From: Bacteroidota bacterium
Lineage (GTDB): Bacteria; Bacteroidota; Ignavibacteria; UBA10030; UBA8401
Length of the DNA stretch: 11,264 nucleotides
Reading direction: 5' to 3'
NCBI GenBank assembly: GCA_025355705.1
Contig: JANXZD010000310.1
Coordinates: 1 to 11,264 of the forward strand
This document shows, one piece after another, positions 7,661 to 11,264 of this stretch. Positions within the stretch are counted from its first letter, which is position 1, and each line of letters starts with the position of its first letter. The translations under genes and the position numbers were made by a program. The notes beneath the pieces were generated by a model that worked only from the letters and a program-made list of their open reading frames with translations, was not told the origin of the DNA and made no database searches.

Positions 7661-10597
7661 TTAAAATTTAATTGAAACTTGGAAATAGATTCTCTGTGGA
7701 GCAACTTCGTATGTATACCACTCCCAAATATTTGGTTCAGAAAAATCAGATGTTTTAGGAAGTCGTTCACTAAGGGGTAAATTCGGATTCTCAAGATAGC
7801 GGACCAGATCGTCATCGTACAACAACCGTAAAAACTTCGAGTTAAGCAGATTCTTCACATCAATACTGAATTCTGTTGTTAATCCAGCTATATCAATTCC
7901 TTTTGATACTTTAAGATCGATCTGATAATAATTGAACCAACGCTTGTTATTTGGTTCTGTTGATTGATCGCCCGGACCGTGATATGTATATTGGTCGCCA
8001 GTTCTCCACCAAAAATTTGAATAGACATTCACATCGCTTAATGGTTTGATACCCCCAATCTCTGGTCCTTCACCTTTGTTTATTGAAAAACTCGCCCAGC
8101 CTTTGATGCGTTGATAATTGCCCCACGCACCTCTCCCCTGACGCAATCCCTTGGGAACATTGAGACTCGTCGATCCCGTTTCATATAATCTGCTGTAACC
8201 AACTTCTCCGTTAAAGGACCAATAGATCTCATGACTCAAACCAAAATTAAACAATCCGTCAAATCGTGAATCGATTTTTGTTTCAATACCTCGAACATCA
8301 GAATATCCTGAGTTACTAACCATTAATGCTTTGGTGGAACTGTGTGTTGCAGAATAGACACCGGTCACAACATCAGCTTCACGTGATGCATCTTTATAGT
8401 ATCCGGTAAGATCAAGTTTAATCATATCGGCAATATTATAGTCCACACCAAGTTCATATTGTATCGTTCGTTCATATCCAAGATTAGGATTTCCGTAATA
8501 TCCTTGCCATTCGTCCATATACGTAGGCTGCTTTGCATATGGATTCAAAACACTATCCCACGAAGTGGTATAGTTCACGAACGGGAATCCAAACATTTTT
8601 GTCCAAGAAGGACGTTGATAAAAATGTCCGTAAACAAAATGTAGAACGGAATTTTCACTCATTGGGTGTGAAATGCCAAGACGAGGAGCAATTGCTATTT
8701 TTAATTTTGTCCGTTCCATTTCTGGTGTTCCGGGGATTCCATCAGGTTCTCCCGCAACATGTCCAGGGGTGCCCACTTGAAATGCTAACGGATCATACAT
8801 ATTCTTTGGAGCATTACGATTTTGATTAAAGAAATCCCCTCGAACTCCAACATTCACGATTAGCCCTGGAAATTCTATTTTGTCCTGAACATACAGGTTC
8901 CCTTCATACGGATTCCCACTGAACACATTCATCTCATTGACTCTGTTACTTTTGGATTCGGCAGCATAATTTTCGTAATAAAAATCATGGGCTTTGAAAG
9001 CAAACCCTGTTTTCAGCATATGTGCGGTATTCACCTGATTCAGATATTCCCCTTTGATCTGATATGACTGCGAAAAATTCTTTGTCCAGGTGTGATAATA
9101 TGCTTGAAGTGTATATCGGGGATGCATTGAAACAAGGTCGGGCAGCCAAAGAGAATCGGCGATGCGGTTGTCTCTATCGGAACGATCCATCCGATTATTT
9201 AAATAGCTTACAGTAAGTTCATAATTCGATTTGGTATTAATCGTATGTTCAATTTTTGCATATAACTGGGACCAATTCTGTTTTTCAGGCCATTGTCTGA
9301 ACGGTGCGCCAAAAAGATTGTATTTTGCTCTGGCATATTGTTCGTCGATTCTCATCGGTGCAAGCCATCCTGCTTCCTGCCCCATTTCGGATGTATTTTG
9401 ATTTGATGATGTGTAATCCGCACTTTCGGACTCGCCGATAAATCCTCCAATTCGAAGTTTAAGTTCTTGAGAGAATTTATATTTCATATATCCCTGAAAA
9501 TTGAATTCAGGATTATATGGAATTGCCTGTGGGAATATTCCCACTCCTTGTTTGAAACGTCCTGAAAAAAGAAAACTCAATTGTTCTGTCAATCCACCAT
9601 ACAATGTTCCTTCAAATTCATACTCAGGGCGGTTAGCATAATTTGCAAGAACATCGTTCGGCGTAGATTGTTTACGCCATGCTTGAAGAAGTGAGTCCGG
9701 ATTTTTTTGATAGAATCGGCTGTTCACATCCTGCGACTCTTTTGTCCAATATTCTATTCCTGTGCTGACGTAATCATTATTTTCTTTACTGTAGATATTT
9801 CTTCCGAAATGATAAACACCAGCAGGACGCATTCGTCCTAACAGTATTCCATGGAATCCTTCCGGTGATTCTTTTGATACAATATTGACAACAGCAGAAC
9901 GACCCTCGCCGTATTCGGCATTATAGCCACCGGTCAAAACAGAGATCTGCTCGATTGTTGAAGTATTGAACCCTGAATAATTATCTGAAACTAATCCGCT
10001 GTTCACCGAAAGATTGTCTATCATATAGACCGCTTGTACCATCGAACTTCCGCGGACATATCCTTTGGTTGCTCCTCTCTGCCACGCGAGACTTGAATTG
10101 TCACTAAAAATTCCCGCTTGAGTTTCAAGAACATCTTTTATCGTTCTCACTCCGGAATTGTCCAGCACTTTACTTGTAACAACTTGTTCGCTTGCAGTAA
10201 GATCCTTCTCGATGACGGGACGCTCAGCAACGATGTTGACTGCTTCACCTTCGATCAAAGTTGTGATGAGTGAATAATTCTTTGTCGTTGTTCTATCGAT
10301 GATAATTGAAACATTGCTGCTGTTTATGGTTTCATACCCAAGCATTGAAACTGTAAGTGTATATGTACCAGGCGGAACGTTCAAAATGAAATAATCACCA
10401 TTCACATCGGTCGCAGCGCCAATCCTTAATCCTTTAATTGTCACATTTGCTCCGACAAGAGGTTCATTAGTCGTTTTATCTGTTACTCTCCCCGATATTT
10501 TTCCGCTGTTTCCTGCAAAACTGATAAATGAAAAAATAACTGTCACACAAAGTATTGCGATGATCTGTAGGAAGGATTGTTTCAATAATGTATTCAT
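7661..10597 (-). CDS. TonB-dependent outer membrane receptor with N-terminal carboxypeptidase-regulatory domain
   Basis: The protein has 978 residues. The signal peptide (MNTLLKQ, hydrophobic to about residue 26, cleavage near SFAG) is followed by a CarboxypepD_reg-like domain at about 32-112 (GKISGRVTDKTTNEPLVGAN, TDVNGDYFILNVPPGTYTLT, MLGYET). The plug domain lies at about 135-245: TIKDVLETQAGI, YVRGSSMVQAVYMIDNLSVN, IEQISVLTGGYNAEYGEGRS, VVNIVSKE. The remaining 700 or so residues are the barrel, with many aromatic strands, a late DVKNLLNSKFLR block common in this class, and the terminal strand YFQVSIKF. Such receptors import ligands across the outer membrane using TonB-ExbBD energy. The N-terminal domain is as in SusC-type proteins, but no SusD lies beside it; the secreted protein downstream occupies that position. 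The gene follows the LacI regulator by 29 bases. The substrate cannot be told from sequence. Confidence 0.93.
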   Translation of the reverse strand: MNTLLKQSFLQIIAILCVTVIFSFISFAGNSGKISGRVTDKTTNEPLVGANVTIKGLRIGAATDVNGDYFILNVPPGTYTLTVSMLGYETINSSNVSIIIDRTTTKNYSLITTLIEGEAVNIVAERPVIEKDLTASEQVVTSKVLDNSGVRTIKDVLETQAGIFSDNSSLAWQRGATKGYVRGSSMVQAVYMIDNLSVNSGLVSDNYSGFNTSTIEQISVLTGGYNAEYGEGRSAVVNIVSKESPEGFHGILLGRMRPAGVYHFGRNIYSKENNDYVSTGIEYWTKESQDVNSRFYQKNPDSLLQAWRKQSTPNDVLANYANRPEYEFEGTLYGGLTEQLSFLFSGRFKQGVGIFPQAIPYNPEFNFQGYMKYKFSQELKLRIGGFIGESESADYTSSNQNTSEMGQEAGWLAPMRIDEQYARAKYNLFGAPFRQWPEKQNWSQLYAKIEHTINTKSNYELTVSYLNNRMDRSDRDNRIADSLWLPDLVSMHPRYTLQAYYHTWTKNFSQSYQIKGEYLNQVNTAHMLKTGFAFKAHDFYYENYAAESKSNRVNEMNVFSGNPYEGNLYVQDKIEFPGLIVNVGVRGDFFNQNRNAPKNMYDPLAFQVGTPGHVAGEPDGIPGTPEMERTKLKIAIAPRLGISHPMSENSVLHFVYGHFYQRPSWTKMFGFPFVNYTTSWDSVLNPYAKQPTYMDEWQGYYGNPNLGYERTIQYELGVDYNIADMIKLDLTGYYKDASREADVVTGVYSATHSSTKALMVSNSGYSDVRGIETKIDSRFDGLFNFGLSHEIYWSFNGEVGYSRLYETGSTSLNVPKGLRQGRGAWGNYQRIKGWASFSINKGEGPEIGGIKPLSDVNVYSNFWWRTGDQYTYHGPGDQSTEPNNKRWFNYYQIDLKVSKGIDIAGLTTEFSIDVKNLLNSKFLRLLYDDDLVRYLENPNLPLSERLPKTSDFSEPNIWEWYTYEVAPQRIYFQVSIKF

Positions 10598-10626
10598 GCG
10601 TGGAATCTCTTTGATTAAACAGTCTG

Positions 10627-11264
10627 TTATTTTTTTTCTTTTGTGATATGCGTAATGTTCGATAGTCTCGAAATATGGGTAACCGAGCTGCGAACATTCA
10701 ATTTCGGTTCCAATAAAACTTTCCTTCGCTCATCGTCAGGATTTCTCATTCGACGGTAAAGCATCGCAACTGCCATCTCGGTCATTTTTGTGATCGGTTG
10801 TTCAATAGCTGTTAATGCAGGGGATAAATATGAAGTGAAGACAGGATCATCGAATGTTACAAGTGAAAGATCATTTGGTATTTTAATATTATTCTCTCTG
10901 CATGCTTCTAGTGCTCCAAGTGCGATAAGATCTCCTGCAGTAAAAATCGCTGTTGGCGGGGATGTCAATTGCAAAAGATGTTTTGTTTCAAGATATCCGT
11001 TCAATGAACGGAAGTCATCACCAACAATAAGACGTTCATCAATTTTAATACCGGCATCATGCAATGCTTGTTTATAACCCTGGCGACGTGTTTCATTGGC
11101 GTATGTCCCGGGTAAACCTTGAATGAAGGCTATACGTGTGTGTCCTTCGTTGATAAGATGATTCACAGCAAACATTGCCCCTTTAACATTATCCACGCTG
11201 ACCGAATCAACATCCAATGCTTCAAAGCATCGATCGATCATTACCAAAGGTATATTCGATTCAC
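10627..11264 (-). CDS. LacI-family transcriptional regulator, N-terminus beyond the window
   Basis: The frame is open to the right edge, so only about 212 C-terminal residues are visible; the helix-turn-helix and hinge are outside. The visible part is the periplasmic-binding-protein-like effector domain: SNIPLVMIDR, VSVDNVKGAMFAVNHLINEG, HTRIAFIQG, ETRRQGYKQALHDAGI, PTAIFTAGDLIALGALEACR, IPNDLSLVTFDDPVFTSYLS, PALTAIEQPITKMTEMAV. These match the LacI/PurR consensus in order and spacing, including the conserved Arg in TRRQGY and the FDD ligand-site aspartates. Such proteins bind a sugar or nucleoside-type effector and release or gain DNA binding. It is the first visible gene of the cluster, 29 bases ahead of the receptor gene, so it probably controls its own operon. 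The operator would be upstream and is not in the window. The tail THITKEKK is unremarkable. Confidence 0.9.
   Translation of the reverse strand, partial: ESNIPLVMIDRCFEALDVDSVSVDNVKGAMFAVNHLINEGHTRIAFIQGLPGTYANETRRQGYKQALHDAGIKIDERLIVGDDFRSLNGYLETKHLLQLTSPPTAIFTAGDLIALGALEACRENNIKIPNDLSLVTFDDPVFTSYLSPALTAIEQPITKMTEMAVAMLYRRMRNPDDERRKVLLEPKLNVRSSVTHISRLSNITHITKEKK

Noticed and set aside
10618..10628. Short palindrome AACAG-T-CTGTT at the LacI stop codon, as a possible LacI operator
   Set aside because: It has only five base pairs per arm, no extension and no second copy noticed in the window, and it lacks the central CG usual in LacI-family operators; chance is likely.

Overview
The window looks like chromosomal DNA from the FCB group, most likely Ignavibacteria or a related Bacteroidota/Chlorobi-side lineage. 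The reasons are AT-leaning sequence, secreted proteins ending in the type IX secretion (T9SS) style tail (NYPNPFNPTT followed by a short beta domain and a basic end), a PorV/PorQ-family barrel, and a TonB-dependent receptor with an N-terminal carboxypeptidase-regulatory domain. The lineage is inferred from protein style only; there is no rRNA or other marker.

All seven genes lie on the minus strand, so transcription runs from high to low coordinates. In that order they are: a LacI-family regulator whose DNA-binding N-terminus is beyond the right edge (10627-11264); a 978-residue TonB-dependent receptor (7661-10597); a 639-residue secreted protein of unknown function with a T9SS-like tail (5728-7647); a PorV/PorQ-family outer membrane barrel (4700-5713); a ribokinase-type PfkB sugar kinase (3683-4630); a 728-residue LVIVD-repeat beta-propeller protein with a T9SS tail (1455-3641); and an NHL-repeat beta-propeller protein that runs off the left edge (1-1302). 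The first six are separated by gaps of at most about 70 bases and probably form one operon. A hairpin followed by a U-run at 1372-1428 would end it, leaving the NHL gene as a separate unit or reached by read-through.

The likely joint role (inference) is regulated acquisition of a small sugar-like compound. LacI senses the ligand, the receptor and its secreted partner work at the outer membrane, PorV may help deliver T9SS cargo to the surface, and the kinase phosphorylates the imported sugar. There is no SusD, no glycoside hydrolase and no inner-membrane transporter in the window, so this is not a classic polysaccharide utilisation locus. The substrate cannot be read from the sequence. No RNA genes, mobile elements or CRISPR arrays were seen. 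The only gene-free stretch over 100 bases is 1303-1454, which holds the terminator-like structure and the NHL gene's ribosome binding site.
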